NCBI GenBank assembly: GCA_021840255.1
Contig: JAKBYX010000004.1
Span: 62,001 to 126,000, forward strand
Reading direction: 5' to 3'
Source of the DNA: Nitrospirota bacterium
Lineage (GTDB): Bacteria > Nitrospirota > Thermodesulfovibrionia > Thermodesulfovibrionales > JdFR-88
Length of the DNA stretch: 64,000 nucleotides
In this document: positions 36,835 through 46,552 of the stretch, one piece after another
Layout of the letters: each line of letters starts with the position of its first letter
Position numbering within the stretch: position 1 is the first letter of the stretch
Made by a program: the position numbers and the translations under genes
The notes under the pieces: generated by a model
Seen by the model: only the letters and a program-made list of their open reading frames with translations
Databases searched by the model: none
What the model was told of the DNA's origin: nothing

Positions 36835-36993
36835 ACGGCTGTAGAGAGCTGGGGGCGGACCTTTTTTTTGCTTGTCATTACCTGAAGCTTGCCAGAGAGT
36901 AACCATGTGTCATTCCCGCAAATTTCAATAAGACGGGCTTACGCTCTTGGGTACGCCCGGAATCTTTCTTAAGAAAAATTCACCTCCAGGCTT

Positions 36994-39705
36994 TTATCTT
37001 GGTTCTGGCCCTAACGTCACATTCACGAAATCATCCGGACGTATCCATTTCATGAAAGCGGCTCTTATCTGTTCCCCTGTCATTTGCATGTAGAGCCTTG
37101 CGGAGCGCTCGGGCTCATCCAGGGGCAGACCGAGCACCGAAAGGCCAAGCAGATCCTGGCCGATGCCCGCCATGTTCGCCTCCGCTATCTGAAGCCTGCG
37201 TAAAACGAGGACCTTTACCTGGCGGAGTTCGTCCGCGCTTACAAGCGCCTCGCGCATCTGCTGCAGGTCCCGTCTTATTATCTTCCTGGCCCTGGAGACG
37301 TTCCCTGGATCGCAGCCATAGAGCACGCCGAAGATGGAACGGGTATTGTTTGCTTCAATAACGGTCCGCACGGCGTAAACAAGCCCGGTTTCCTCTCTCA
37401 GGTCCCTGTAAAGCCTGCTAGCAAAAAATCCCCCGGCCAGCAGCTGGCTGCCCAGGTTGAGCGCATAAAAGTCCGGATTTTTGCGGGTAATGCCCAGCGT
37501 CTCCGCCATCGTCACATCGTCCTGCAGCCGGCCTGGGTCCGGAACCACGGCTGATGACGCCTTGTTCATGGGAACAGGAGGAAGGTCTGTCACTGGTTTT
37601 GGCCCACGCGCTCTCCACCGGCCAAAATATTTTCCTATGATGGTTTTCGCCGCATCCGGGGTAATGTTGCCTATGACGACTATCGTGGTCATATCCGGAC
37701 GGAACGTATTTTTGTAATACGATTTAAGACCGGCAAGACGGACGGAGGCGGCGGTGCCGGCAGTTGCCTGGCGCAGGCTGGGGTCTCCCATTGGGTACAA
37801 TCCGGCATTCAGGGCACGTTTTGACAGATAGGACGGATTTTGCAGCAGTCCGGAGAGGGTAGCTGCCGCCTGTTTTTGCACTATCCTGAAAGGCCCTTCC
37901 CTGAGCGCCGGGTGCAGGAGATTTTCGGACAATATCCTTACGCCCCTGTCAAAGTATTTGTCCAGGACGCTGAGAGAGAAATTCGTCCCTGCCGATTCGT
38001 TTGCCGCTATGCCGTCAAGCGCCCTCTGGAGGCCGAGCCGGTCCAGTTTCCCCGCTCCGTATGGGAATATGCCTTCCAGTATCCGGTCCACGCCTTCCTC
38101 TCCTTCGGGTACGTTCAAACCGGGATTGTTCTTTATCCGGCCGTAGACGCTTACCGTATTGCTTATGGATTCGGGTTGCACAATGAGGCGAAGCCCATTG
38201 GGGAAGATGGTCACAACCGGGTGAACGGTGGACACCGGAAGCCTGGGAAGAGCAAAGACCTTCCTTGCCCATGGGGGCAGGACAACCGGCTTTGCCTGTT
38301 TGGAGATGAACGATTCCCCGCCTTTTTTCATGGATTGGAGTTGGCCGCTCTTTACTTTCCCGGAGGGGGAGGGTGTCAATATGGCGCTGATCGCGGTCCG
38401 GTTGTCCAGATATTTCCTTGCCACGCGGTCTACGTCCTGCGCGCTCACTTTTTTTATGTCCTCTATATCGTCATCCGGGGCGCTCCTGCCCTCCACGGCC
38501 AGGGCCTGAGACCATATGGAGGCAAGCCCGTATATGGAATTTTTACCGAATTCCGCCTCCGCGATCTCATGCCGTTTGGAGGCCTCAACGAGGTCATCCG
38601 GGAAGCCTTTTTTCAGATAGCCCGCGATAACAGCCTTGATCCCCTCAAGGAGGGCCCCGCCTTTACCGCCTTTGGGGAAGGAAGCCTCCGCCATTCCCAC
38701 GGATGCCTTGGGCAGCATTTCGACCTCAAAACCCGCGGAAAGGGCCTTTCCCTTAGGGACCATGGCGTAGAGCCCCGCGCGCCTGCTGTCAAGGACGTCG
38801 GCCAAGATCAGTCCGGCGGCAAAATCGCGGCTGTCGAACCCTGGCAGCCTGTAAGCGGCATATACAGTCCCATTCGGCAAGTCTGATGCGAGACGCATGG
38901 TTTTCTGAGGCTTGAGCGGCTGGAGCCGCACCGCCGGCCGTTTTGGCACCGCGCGCCTGGCAATGTGTCCGAAAATCGTTGTGACTTTTTCGAGGGTGCT
39001 TGCCGGGTCCACGTCTCCCACTATCACAAGTATCGCGTTATTGGGGGCATACCAGTTCTCATGGAATTTTCTTATCATCGCCGCAGTCAATCTGTTGAAT
39101 GAGCTGAACGAGCCCAGTGGGTCATGATGGTATGGGGTCCCGGCAAACATCTTTGAGGTCATCCTGGCGAAAAAAACATACTCGGGATCGGAGAAGTCCC
39201 TCGCCACTTCCTGTTCTATCGCCCCCCGTTCCCGCCCCCAGAGGGCTGGGGTGGCCAATATCCCCTGCATGCGGATGGCCTCTATCCTTAGCGGGATATC
39301 CATGTCAGAAGCGGGTACGGTGAAGTAATACTGGGTGACGGTCTGCCCGGTGTCCGCGTTGAAATAGCCGCCCATGGCGCTTATCAAGGTGGAAAGCTGA
39401 TCTTCGGAAAGGCCCGGGCTCCCACGGAACATCATATGCTCATGGGCATGCGCCATACCCCGGAAACCCGGTAGGTCCTCATCGGCTCCAACAAGGTAAT
39501 TTATTTCCGTAGTTACGACCGGGGCAAGGGTGTTCCTGACAATTACTACCCGCAAACCGTTGTCAAGGGTGGCTTTAAGTACGTTTTTCCCTTCCGCCCT
39601 CGCGCTGCGGGCCGGTCCAGCCAGCACAAGGGACGCCAGCGCCACGGCCAAAAGCCCCCACAGGCGAAAATTCAAACGGCATTTTTTGTCTTGGAACTGT
39701 CCCAT
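36994..39705 (-). CDS. Two-domain M16 zinc protease, exported
   Basis: An exported insulinase-like (pitrilysin) family peptidase of 903 residues, about twice the single-domain size. A signal peptide (about residues 12-38, LLAVALASLVLAG then SARA) precedes the first M16 domain. Its zinc site is HAHEH, the inverted HxxEH motif, in MAHAHEHMMFRGSPGLS; a distal Glu ligand is likely in the GAIEQEVARD segment. A second M16 domain begins at about residue 510 (FPNGLRLIVQPE), lacks HxxEH and is presumably the clam-shell partner, with the R-Y-type segment VYAVRTVIEA near residue 800. It probably degrades peptides or processes periplasmic proteins. Confidence 0.9.
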   Translation of the reverse strand: MGQFQDKKCRLNFRLWGLLAVALASLVLAGPARSARAEGKNVLKATLDNGLRVVIVRNTLAPVVTTEINYLVGADEDLPGFRGMAHAHEHMMFRGSPGLSEDQLSTLISAMGGYFNADTGQTVTQYYFTVPASDMDIPLRIEAIRMQGILATPALWGRERGAIEQEVARDFSDPEYVFFARMTSKMFAGTPYHHDPLGSFSSFNRLTAAMIRKFHENWYAPNNAILVIVGDVDPASTLEKVTTIFGHIARRAVPKRPAVRLQPLKPQKTMRLASDLPNGTVYAAYRLPGFDSRDFAAGLILADVLDSRRAGLYAMVPKGKALSAGFEVEMLPKASVGMAEASFPKGGKGGALLEGIKAVIAGYLKKGFPDDLVEASKRHEIAEAEFGKNSIYGLASIWSQALAVEGRSAPDDDIEDIKKVSAQDVDRVARKYLDNRTAISAILTPSPSGKVKSGQLQSMKKGGESFISKQAKPVVLPPWARKVFALPRLPVSTVHPVVTIFPNGLRLIVQPESISNTVSVYGRIKNNPGLNVPEGEEGVDRILEGIFPYGAGKLDRLGLQRALDGIAANESAGTNFSLSVLDKYFDRGVRILSENLLHPALREGPFRIVQKQAAATLSGLLQNPSYLSKRALNAGLYPMGDPSLRQATAGTAASVRLAGLKSYYKNTFRPDMTTIVVIGNITPDAAKTIIGKYFGRWRARGPKPVTDLPPVPMNKASSAVVPDPGRLQDDVTMAETLGITRKNPDFYALNLGSQLLAGGFFASRLYRDLREETGLVYAVRTVIEANNTRSIFGVLYGCDPGNVSRARKIIRRDLQQMREALVSADELRQVKVLVLRRLQIAEANMAGIGQDLLGLSVLGLPLDEPERSARLYMQMTGEQIRAAFMKWIRPDDFVNVTLGPEPR

Positions 39706-39855
39706 CCCGGTTTTTGAGTTTCAGGCATTCAGGGTACGCTTGTCAAGCCTTTCCAGGAAGCCAAAACATTGTTAAAAATGGAGGGATAATATATTATTAG
39801 AGCTGCTTTTAAAAAACCATTTAGGTTTTTATCCAAATCTAGGGTGGGGGAGATC

Positions 39856-40293
39856 ATGATGAAGTCAGCAGCAAGATATTTTCTGGTTCTGGTGGCCCTT
39901 ACGTTCGTAGCTCAGGCTGCGCTGGCCGCTCCAAAGGCGGAAAAATCAGTATCAATGGAAAGGCAGATCGGCGTGCCGGTCTATCCCGGGGCCAAGTATC
40001 TAAAGCATCTGGCCGGGATGCATGCGCCCGGGAAAAAGGCTTACTATTTTGAGTCCAATGCGGACCCGCGCACGGTGGCCGTCTTCTATGAGAAAAAATT
40101 GCACAAAAAGCCCGGCATGTTCAAGGGGCAAAACGCCCTTGTATTTCCGCTTTCAGGAAAACCGCCGGTCATCGATGAATATGTGAGCGTTCAGCCCAAT
40201 GTTTATGGCGGCACGGCAAAGACAGTAATAACCATTGTGAGGAATGCCCATAGGGCCAAGGTAAAAAGCAAGGCCAAAGCCAAGCATAAATAG
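39856..40293 (+). CDS. Exported protein of unknown function
   Basis: A 145-residue exported protein that I do not recognise. A signal peptide (MMKSAARYFLVLVALTFVAQAALA) is followed by a small domain containing IGVPVYPGAKY and YYFESNADPRTVAVFYEKKL, which resembles domains annotated as unknown in proteobacteria and Nitrospirota. The C-terminal tail is Lys/Ala-rich (KVKSKAKAKHK). GGGGGAG precedes the ATGs at 39856 and 39859. A strong terminator follows. Confidence 0.75.
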   Translation: MMKSAARYFLVLVALTFVAQAALAAPKAEKSVSMERQIGVPVYPGAKYLKHLAGMHAPGKKAYYFESNADPRTVAVFYEKKLHKKPGMFKGQNALVFPLSGKPPVIDEYVSVQPNVYGGTAKTVITIVRNAHRAKVKSKAKAKHK

Positions 40294-40310
40294 CACGGGA
40301 TTTTTTTTGA

Positions 40311-40365
40311 AAAACAGGGCCGGCTGGCGGATTTTTTGGACTTTTCCGGCCGGGCCCTGTTTTTT
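40311..40365 (+). terminator. Intrinsic terminator after the 39.9 kb gene
   Basis: AAAACAGGGCC (40311-40321) pairs with GGCCCTGTTTT (40353-40363), 11 perfect base pairs around a 31-base loop, followed by more T. With a left A-run it may work in both directions. Confidence 0.75.
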
Positions 40366-40481
40366 ATTTTCACGAGTATTGACACCCGCTTCCCGCAGGA
40401 ATAAATTCTAGTCAGAAAAGCCGTGAATAAAAATTCCGGTCAAAAGCAAAAAAGCCTACAGGGCAGCGGGGAGGCATCCTA

Positions 40482-42032
40482 TTGAAAAAATTTCTCAAAA
40501 TAGCGGGTCTGGTCATTGCCGTCATAATAGTGATCGCCGCCGGGCTGTCCCTGTTTATAAACGCTTATTTCACGAGCGGGAGGCTTACGGCGCTGATAGT
40601 GCCTAAAATAGAGCAGGCAACCGGCAGGAAGGCATCGATAGGCAGCATAAATATATCCCTTTTCAAGGGAGGCGTCGTGCTTTCCGATATGGCGCTGGCC
40701 AGGCGCACGGGAAAAGGAGAGTTCCTGAGCGCAAAAGAACTGGTCCTTAAATACAGATTGCTGCCCCTTCTGAAAAAACAGCTCGTCATCAACCGCCTGT
40801 ATATCGATTCCCCCTACATTTTTATTGAACGGGCCAAGGACGGGACGTTCAATTTCAGCGATCTGAAAGAGAGGCTCGAAGCCGGCAAAAAAGAGGGGAG
40901 GAGTACAGGCAAAAAGTCTTTTAACGTTGCCATACAGGGAATAAGCATAAAAAACGCGCAGGCCCGGTTCGTTGACGAAATGGGGACGCTTCCCTCCGCG
41001 CAGGCGAACGCCGACATGGATTTCAGCCTGGGCCAACCGGGCTCGCCAGCCCAGGCGCAGCCCGCGAGGCCCGTCATTTCCGGAGTGGTCGATCTGAAGA
41101 GTCTGAAGACGGTGTTTGAAAATATACATTCAAACATCTCAGGCAAGATTAAAATTGCCAGCCAGAGAATAGATCTAGCGCTTGAAGCCGCTATCGAGCA
41201 GGACAGGATAAAGATAAAGGGCTTTGCCGTAAACTACCCCGCAGCCCCAGCCATAAGCCTCGATGTCTCTTCCCAAAGACTGGACTTGAACAGGCTTCTT
41301 GCGCTGATGCCGCATGGCAAAAAAAGAAAAGAGGCAGCCAAAAGACCTGCTAAAGGGGGGGCCGCTACCCACATCAGCGCGAAAGGCAGCATTAACATAG
41401 CCACAGCCCTTTATCAACGTTATACCATCAGCGGCCTGAACGCGGACTGGAGATACTCCAGTGGCGCTTTTTCAATAAACCCGTTCAAGGCAGCGATCAG
41501 CGGAGGGGACAAGGTGATCGTCCAGGGGAATCTGCTTGGCAGCATCGGCTTTGGGAAAATAGGGCGGCAAAACACTTTATACGGAAAGGGCCAGGCCCGG
41601 TTTTCCAGGATACTGGTAAAAGAGTCCCCGATAGCAAGCCAGATGGCAGTCCTGCTTGGCATGCCGGAATTGAGAAATCCTTCCTTTACCGATTCCCTCA
41701 TGAATTACGAAATAAAAAACGGCAACACCTTTCTTAACGGATATTTTGATTCCGCCGCTCTGGAAATCAACCCGGTAAAAGGGACCATTGGCGTGAACAA
41801 GGTCTTGAACATAGCGATCGCTCTGGACTTTTCACCCGCGTTTGCCGCCAGGATAGGGAAAAAATATCTGCGCTTTTTAACGAACGCAAAGGGATGGACC
41901 GTCGTACCGATGGAGATAACCGGCACTACGCAGAGGCCCCGCGTGGGAATAAGCAAGGCGGCTGCCGGAAAAGCGATAGAAAAAGGCCTCGGCGGAGAGA
42001 TAAAAAAACAACTTCAAAAAATTTTCAGGTGA
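40482..42032 (+). CDS. AsmA-family protein
   Basis: A 516-residue AsmA-like inner-membrane protein. The N-terminal anchor KFLKIAGLVIAVIIVIAAGLSLF is followed by FTSGRLTALIVPKIEQATGR and the GSINISLFKGGVVLSDM pattern of AsmA/DUF748 domains. The body is rich in beta repeats; the C-terminus includes PVKGTIGVNKVLNI and GTTQRPRVGIS, as in AsmA proteins. It is thought to take part in outer-membrane lipid or protein homeostasis. The start is a TTG with GGGGAGG eight bases upstream. It converges on yihY and overlaps it by eight bases. Confidence 0.82.
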   Translation: MKKFLKIAGLVIAVIIVIAAGLSLFINAYFTSGRLTALIVPKIEQATGRKASIGSINISLFKGGVVLSDMALARRTGKGEFLSAKELVLKYRLLPLLKKQLVINRLYIDSPYIFIERAKDGTFNFSDLKERLEAGKKEGRSTGKKSFNVAIQGISIKNAQARFVDEMGTLPSAQANADMDFSLGQPGSPAQAQPARPVISGVVDLKSLKTVFENIHSNISGKIKIASQRIDLALEAAIEQDRIKIKGFAVNYPAAPAISLDVSSQRLDLNRLLALMPHGKKRKEAAKRPAKGGAATHISAKGSINIATALYQRYTISGLNADWRYSSGAFSINPFKAAISGGDKVIVQGNLLGSIGFGKIGRQNTLYGKGQARFSRILVKESPIASQMAVLLGMPELRNPSFTDSLMNYEIKNGNTFLNGYFDSAALEINPVKGTIGVNKVLNIAIALDFSPAFAARIGKKYLRFLTNAKGWTVVPMEITGTTQRPRVGISKAAAGKAIEKGLGGEIKKQLQKIFR

Positions 42033-43389
42033 TGGGCAAAGAGGGAGGGGCCTGCTCCTGGGGCGTGCCTTCCTGCACAAGGTCCCTAAGCGTTTTGCCG
42101 TCCAGGTTTTCTGAAACCGATCTTTCGGCTTTGTCCATGATCTTTTCAACCGCGCTGAACGGCACTTGAGACAGCAGATCCAGGAAATCAGGTATGGGTT
42201 GATCATAATCGGCCCTAGCTGCCTCTATCACTTCTTGCAGCGTTATGGTCTCAAGGGCCCGTGCGGGCAGAAATCCTCCGGAGAGGGCCTTTTCCACCAG
42301 GCCCTTTTTCACTAGAAGAAGCAGCATTTCGCTGACGGTGGTTTCCGGAAGGTTCAGCCGCCGGGCAAGCCCGTCCTCCGTCCAATGGGGACGTTTATAC
42401 AGATGGTTGCTTCCTATAAGGAACATCATTGTAAGTGCGAGCCTTTCCTTAAGCCTGCCGCTTAATGGCCTGTGGTCTTCAAAAAGGGGATAATTGGGGT
42501 TTTGAAAATAGAATGAGGCGCTGGCCCCTACCAGGAATATCTGCCAGTTCAGGTCCACCCAGGCCACAAAGAGTATCGCTATGGCGAAGCTGGAGTATAT
42601 GGCGGGATAGCTTGTCGAGGCCACTGTGAAATGAGCGAAAGTCCACTCCAGACTCTGCCAGAGAATGCCCGCGATGATCCCGCCACCTATGCCCGCCTTG
42701 AATTTGACATTGACGGAAGGCAGAAAGGTGTAAATGAATATGAAGGCCGCTGAGGCGAAGAAATAAGGCAGAAGCTTCCCACCCGCATACAAGGCTCCGC
42801 CAAATAGTCTCATTGACAGCACCCGGTGAACAACTGTGCTGGCCATGAATGAGGATGTGATGCCCATGGCGGCAAAGACCAGCACCGGGCCCACAAGCAG
42901 CACGCTTAAGTAATCGCTGAACATCCTGGAGAACCCCCTTGAGCTGGGCGTTTTCCATATGTAATTCAGTGCGTTTTCGACCTTCTGTACCATGGAGATG
43001 ACCGAATAGATGAGCAGAATAAGGCCCATTGAGCTTAAAACACTGGTGTTTAAATGGTTTATGTAGCCGATTATCTTGTCAGTGATCATCTGGCCTTGAT
43101 CGCCAAAGGGGGCAAGAAAACCAAGCAGAAACGGCTTTATCTTGTTGTGAACGCCAAGGGCCTTAAGGACGGAGAAGCTTATCGCAAGCAGGGGGACAAG
43201 GCCCATGAGTGTTGTGTAGGCCAGGCTCGCGGCGCGGATCGATATCTCATTGTTCTGAAACCCCATGGCCACAAGGACAAAGATTTTAAGGATGCGATAC
43301 CCTACGGCCTTGGGCAGGCTTAGATTCTTGGTGTCTTTCACCCATATCTTTTTGCTTGCGGTGCGGTAACTTTCAAGAATGCCGGCCAT
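42025..43389 (-). CDS. YihY/BrkB-family membrane protein
   Basis: A 454-residue membrane protein of the YihY (formerly RNase BN) family. It has six or so helices in the first 300 residues, with AASLAYTTLMGLVPLLA and SFAIAILFVAWVDLNWQIFLVGASA as the family signatures. After this a soluble C-terminal domain (about 120 residues) resembles a winged-helix segment (EDGLARRLNLPETTVSEMLLLLV). The role is not known; the family is not a ribonuclease. It converges on asmA. Confidence 0.85.
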   Translation of the reverse strand: MAGILESYRTASKKIWVKDTKNLSLPKAVGYRILKIFVLVAMGFQNNEISIRAASLAYTTLMGLVPLLAISFSVLKALGVHNKIKPFLLGFLAPFGDQGQMITDKIIGYINHLNTSVLSSMGLILLIYSVISMVQKVENALNYIWKTPSSRGFSRMFSDYLSVLLVGPVLVFAAMGITSSFMASTVVHRVLSMRLFGGALYAGGKLLPYFFASAAFIFIYTFLPSVNVKFKAGIGGGIIAGILWQSLEWTFAHFTVASTSYPAIYSSFAIAILFVAWVDLNWQIFLVGASASFYFQNPNYPLFEDHRPLSGRLKERLALTMMFLIGSNHLYKRPHWTEDGLARRLNLPETTVSEMLLLLVKKGLVEKALSGGFLPARALETITLQEVIEAARADYDQPIPDFLDLLSQVPFSAVEKIMDKAERSVSENLDGKTLRDLVQEGTPQEQAPPSLPIT

Positions 43390-43541
43390 TTTTATTCTTT
43401 TGCTCTTGTTTAAGAAAATGTGGTTGGCGCTTTGCCTGATCTTTAACCGGATATGTTTTTTGCAAGGCGTGTCTTATAAGAAGTGTATCACTTTTTTATA
43501 TCCCGCGCGGCAAAAAGCTAAAAGCCGGTTTCATTGATCTT

Positions 43542-44519
43542 TTAAACTTTTATGGAGCTGAGCCAGGCCCTGTTCTCCCTGTGCCAGCGGACCGTTTTTT
43601 CCATCCCTTCTTCAAGGGAGGTCTCCGGCTTCCAGCCGAGGATCTTTCCGGCCTTCTCTATTCCGGCCCAGGTTGCCTGCATGTCCGCCTTGTGGAACGG
43701 GCTGAATTCCTTCTTGCTTTTTTTGCCCAGGTATTTTTCGATTAGCTCTATCATGTAGCTCAGCTTCATGGGGGTGTTGTTGCCCAGGTTTATTATCTCG
43801 TAACCGGTTTCTGCCTCCATGGCCGCCACGGTGCCGCGCGCGATATCGTCAACGTAAGTGAAATCTCTGCTCTGGGAACCGTCTCCGAATATCTGAAGCG
43901 GCTTGCCTTCATCAGTCCATTTTATGAAACGGAAGGGGCTCATGTCCGGCCTTCCGGCCGGGCCGTAAACGGTGAAATACCTGAGCACGGTAACGTCCAG
44001 GGAATAAAGATAGTGGTACGTGTATGACATTGCCTCCGCGGCTTTTTTTGTGGCCGCATACGGAGAAATAGGGGTGTTCACCGGGAGGTCTTCCACAAAG
44101 GGCATCTTCTGGCCGGCATAAAGGGAGGATGTGGAGGCGAGCACGAATTTTTTAAGGCCGTTGCGTCTTCCTGCCTCAAGCAGGTTAAGGGTGCCCATGG
44201 CATTTGTGCTCATGTAAACGTAAGGGTCCTCCAGGCTATACCTGACGCCGGCGCGGGCGGCCAGGTTTATGACGGCATCGAAACGCTCCTTTTCAAAAAG
44301 ACGGTCCAGTGCCGTCCTTTCCTCTATGTCCAGGCGGTGGAAGGTGAAATTGGGCAGGCCCTCCAGCTCATGGAGCCTGTATTCCTTAAGCCTTACGTCA
44401 TAATAGTCATTCAGGTTGTCAACGCCGGTCACCAGGTAACCCCTGGCGGAGAGTTCCATGGCTGTCCTCCAGCCTATGAAACCGCAAGCCCCCGTAACCA
44501 GGACGGATTTGATCTCCAT
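43542..44519 (-). CDS. NAD-dependent sugar epimerase (UDP-glucuronate 4-epimerase-like)
   Basis: A 325-residue short-chain epimerase. VLVTGACGFIGWRTAMELSA binds NAD (TGxxGxxG), NLAARAGVRYSLEDPYVY is typical of UDP-glucuronate 4-epimerases (CapI/WcvA), and the catalytic pair is in TSSLYAG with YAATK. The upstream in-frame ATG at 44573 lacks an SD; the ATG at 44519 follows AAGGAG with the right spacing. Acts in the cytoplasm making sugars for LPS or capsule. Substrate inferred from family similarity, not proven. Confidence 0.87.
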   Translation of the reverse strand: MEIKSVLVTGACGFIGWRTAMELSARGYLVTGVDNLNDYYDVRLKEYRLHELEGLPNFTFHRLDIEERTALDRLFEKERFDAVINLAARAGVRYSLEDPYVYMSTNAMGTLNLLEAGRRNGLKKFVLASTSSLYAGQKMPFVEDLPVNTPISPYAATKKAAEAMSYTYHYLYSLDVTVLRYFTVYGPAGRPDMSPFRFIKWTDEGKPLQIFGDGSQSRDFTYVDDIARGTVAAMEAETGYEIINLGNNTPMKLSYMIELIEKYLGKKSKKEFSPFHKADMQATWAGIEKAGKILGWKPETSLEEGMEKTVRWHRENRAWLSSIKV

Positions 44520-44697
44520 AGAGCGCTCCTTCAGGATTTTTAGTTTAAAAAACAACTTTAAAGTATACATCATCCTGATGCTTCACGGGACGGAACCCCA
44601 GGGGAAAAATGCCTTCCGGCGGGACGCTTGCGGGATGCGGGCGAAACCATATAAAATGTTACAGATAAATATTAAAGAGCACGGGAGACAGTTTATT

Positions 44698-45423
44698 TTG
44701 CCAAGGACTGCCGCTGTCATCATAATCGGTAACGAGATACTTTCCGGTAAGGTCAGGGACGAAAACTCCCATTTTCTGGCCGCTGAGCTCAGGCAACTGG
44801 GCGTTAGGCTCTCGCTCGTCCTTGTGATACCGGACGACGTGGAGGAGATCGCCTCCACGGTGGCCTCCTGCGCTAAAAAATATGATTTCGTTTTTACCTC
44901 CGGGGGCATAGGGCCAACGCATGATGACGTCACAATGCAGGGCATTGCCGGGGCCTTCGGACGGAAGCTCGTTGTGGACGAAAAGCTGAAAGACCTCATT
45001 GTAAAGCGTTGCGGCGTGCCCTCCGATATAGTGATGAGAATGGCGGAACTGCCTGAAGGCGGGGAGCTGATAGAATTGAACGGCATAAATTTTCCCCCCG
45101 TGCGGGTGGAAAATGTGTACGTCTTTCCGGGCATCCCCGAATTCCTGAGAAAAAAATTTGCCGCCCTGAGAGAGCGTTTCAGGGATAAGCCTTATTTTGC
45201 CAGCCGCATATACATTAACGGAGAGGAATGCCTGATAGCCGACACGCTTGACGCGGTTGCCAGAAGGTTCCCGGCCGTGGAGATAGGCTCATATCCCAAG
45301 ATCGGGGAGAGGGACTACAAGGTATTGGTCACTCTTGAGAGCGTGGAGGAAGAAAGCGTAAAACAGGCGGTGCAGGAACTTTTAAAGCTTCTGCCCCGTG
45401 AGATCGTCCTCCGGACTGTCTGA
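44698..45423 (+). CDS. CinA N-terminal (MoaB/MogA-like) domain protein
   Basis: A 241-residue protein with the molybdopterin-binding-like fold of CinA's N-terminal domain: RTAAVIIIGNEILSGKVRDE, then FTSGGIGPTHDDVTMQGIA and YVFPGIPEFL. The C-terminal PncC deamidase domain of full CinA is absent. The TTG at 44698 gives the conserved N-terminus PRTAAVIII, with GGGAG 10 bases upstream; the ATG at 44656 (14 codons earlier) is the alternative. In some organisms this is an ADP-ribose or NAD-related nucleotide pyrophosphatase; role here unproven. Its 3' end overlaps the convergent HNH gene by 42 bases. Confidence 0.85.
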   Translation: MPRTAAVIIIGNEILSGKVRDENSHFLAAELRQLGVRLSLVLVIPDDVEEIASTVASCAKKYDFVFTSGGIGPTHDDVTMQGIAGAFGRKLVVDEKLKDLIVKRCGVPSDIVMRMAELPEGGELIELNGINFPPVRVENVYVFPGIPEFLRKKFAALRERFRDKPYFASRIYINGEECLIADTLDAVARRFPAVEIGSYPKIGERDYKVLVTLESVEEESVKQAVQELLKLLPREIVLRTV

Positions 45424-45708
45424 TAATTTTTTCAGGTATTCGTCCCATTCCACCGGGATAAGGCCCCTTTTAGCTGAATTGCATTCCTTGCAGGCCGGCA
45501 CTATATTGCCTTTCACGGATTTGCCGCCCCTCACCAGAGGAACGACATGCTCCATGGTTAGCTCGGCTGGAGGAACCCTCTTCCCGCAGAAATGGCACAG
45601 GCCTTCGCCTCTTTTTCTCTTCCACCACCCGGATTGCCTGAGTTCGCGGGCCTTTTGCCTTTCCTTCTTGATTTCTTCCGGGGTGGCCCCGGGCACATAA
45701 AATTCCAT
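45382..45708 (-). CDS. HNH endonuclease domain protein
   Basis: A 108-residue HNH nuclease. The zinc ribbon CHFCG and ACKEC flank the catalytic MEHVVPLVRGG and NIVPACKECN segments, matching the standard HNH order (His, Asn, His-like/Asn). A basic helix (KKERQKARELRQSGWWKRKR) precedes it. Its stop end overlaps the CinA-like gene by 42 bases on the opposite strand. It could be a stand-alone HNH nuclease of unknown target; no phage or intron sequences surround it. Confidence 0.88.
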   Translation of the reverse strand: MEFYVPGATPEEIKKERQKARELRQSGWWKRKRGEGLCHFCGKRVPPAELTMEHVVPLVRGGKSVKGNIVPACKECNSAKRGLIPVEWDEYLKKLSDSPEDDLTGQKL

Positions 45709-45797
45709 GCTCTATTTTAACAGTAGTTTTATTTTTAAAGCGCCCTTGGGCAAAAGGAAAGAAGAAAGCCCGAGGTGTCTGACCGGATACGGCCTTT

Positions 45798-46376
45798 TTA
45801 TTTTTCAGCCGGGCCCATCTTTTCCAGCTTTGAGCAGAGGCCTGACAGATATGGCAGGATTTCGATCTTGGGTATATTTATCTTTTTGTCCGTGGCAGTG
45901 AATATGAGCTTCATGAGGCCCACGCGCATGGTCTTGCCACCGGCCTCGAACGACAGGATCACGCCTTTTTTGCGGTCGTCGGGGGTGTAGCAGGCCCTGG
46001 CTTTTTTTTCGAAAAGCTCCTGGGACTTTTCAAGTATCTCATCTATCGCGGACTGTTTTGAAATGACAATATAATCATGGGTGCCGATGGTACCCACGAA
46101 AGACGCTTCATCCAAACTCTGGGCGGTCGTCTTGAGAATGGCGGCGGACCATTCTATGAGATCGGCATGATGCGAGTATCCGTATTTTATGAGGTAAGGG
46201 TATATGTTCGTGATCCTCACGTAGGCGATCGCGCAGCGGCCCAGCTTGGGATATATTTTATCCAGTTCCTGGAGTATGGCGCTTTTGCCGGGCAACCCCG
46301 TGAGGTAATCCGGCCAATTGACGGGGTCGCTCTGCTTCTTGTGCAGATCCTTGATATATTTGTTTACTTCGGGCAT
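45798..46376 (-). CDS. Degenerate GGDEF-domain protein
   Basis: A 192-residue protein with a GGDEF-like fold. DYLTGLPGKSAILQELDKI matches the DxLTGLxNR start of diguanylate cyclases; the middle segment FVGTIGTHDYIVIS sits at the GGDEF site, reading GTHDY. The catalytic Gly-Gly-Asp-Glu-Phe is therefore not conserved and cyclase activity is not expected. It may bind GTP or c-di-GMP or act as a scaffold. The start is the ATG at 46376, with GAAGG six bases upstream; 46382 is an alternative. Confidence 0.7.
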   Translation of the reverse strand: MPEVNKYIKDLHKKQSDPVNWPDYLTGLPGKSAILQELDKIYPKLGRCAIAYVRITNIYPYLIKYGYSHHADLIEWSAAILKTTAQSLDEASFVGTIGTHDYIVISKQSAIDEILEKSQELFEKKARACYTPDDRKKGVILSFEAGGKTMRVGLMKLIFTATDKKINIPKIEILPYLSGLCSKLEKMGPAEK

Positions 46377-46498
46377 TCCCATCCTTCTAGAAAAACAAAA
46401 TCTCAGCCTCCATGTCAACTTGAAGTTATAATTTTCAGATTATTTAAGAGAGGCTGGGCAGCCAGGCAATTGGCTGGAAGATTAAGGGCTGGCTGATT

Positions 46499-46542
46499 GA
46501 GCAAAGAAAAGGGGACGGAAAACCGTCCCCTTTTCTTTGCTC
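46499..46542. terminator. 20-bp perfect hairpin at the ppdK 3' end
   Basis: A perfect 20-bp stem (46499-46518 with 46523-46542) around AAAA, including AAAAGGGGACGG/CCGTCCCCTTTT. Its internal A- and T-runs let it work in both directions. It ends ppdK, and lies upstream of the GGDEF gene. Confidence 0.85.
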
Positions 46543-46552
46543 TGTTTTAATT

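Noticed and set aside
45382-45708. HNH gene as part of an intron or homing element
   Set aside because: No split host gene, intron or repeat flanks it.
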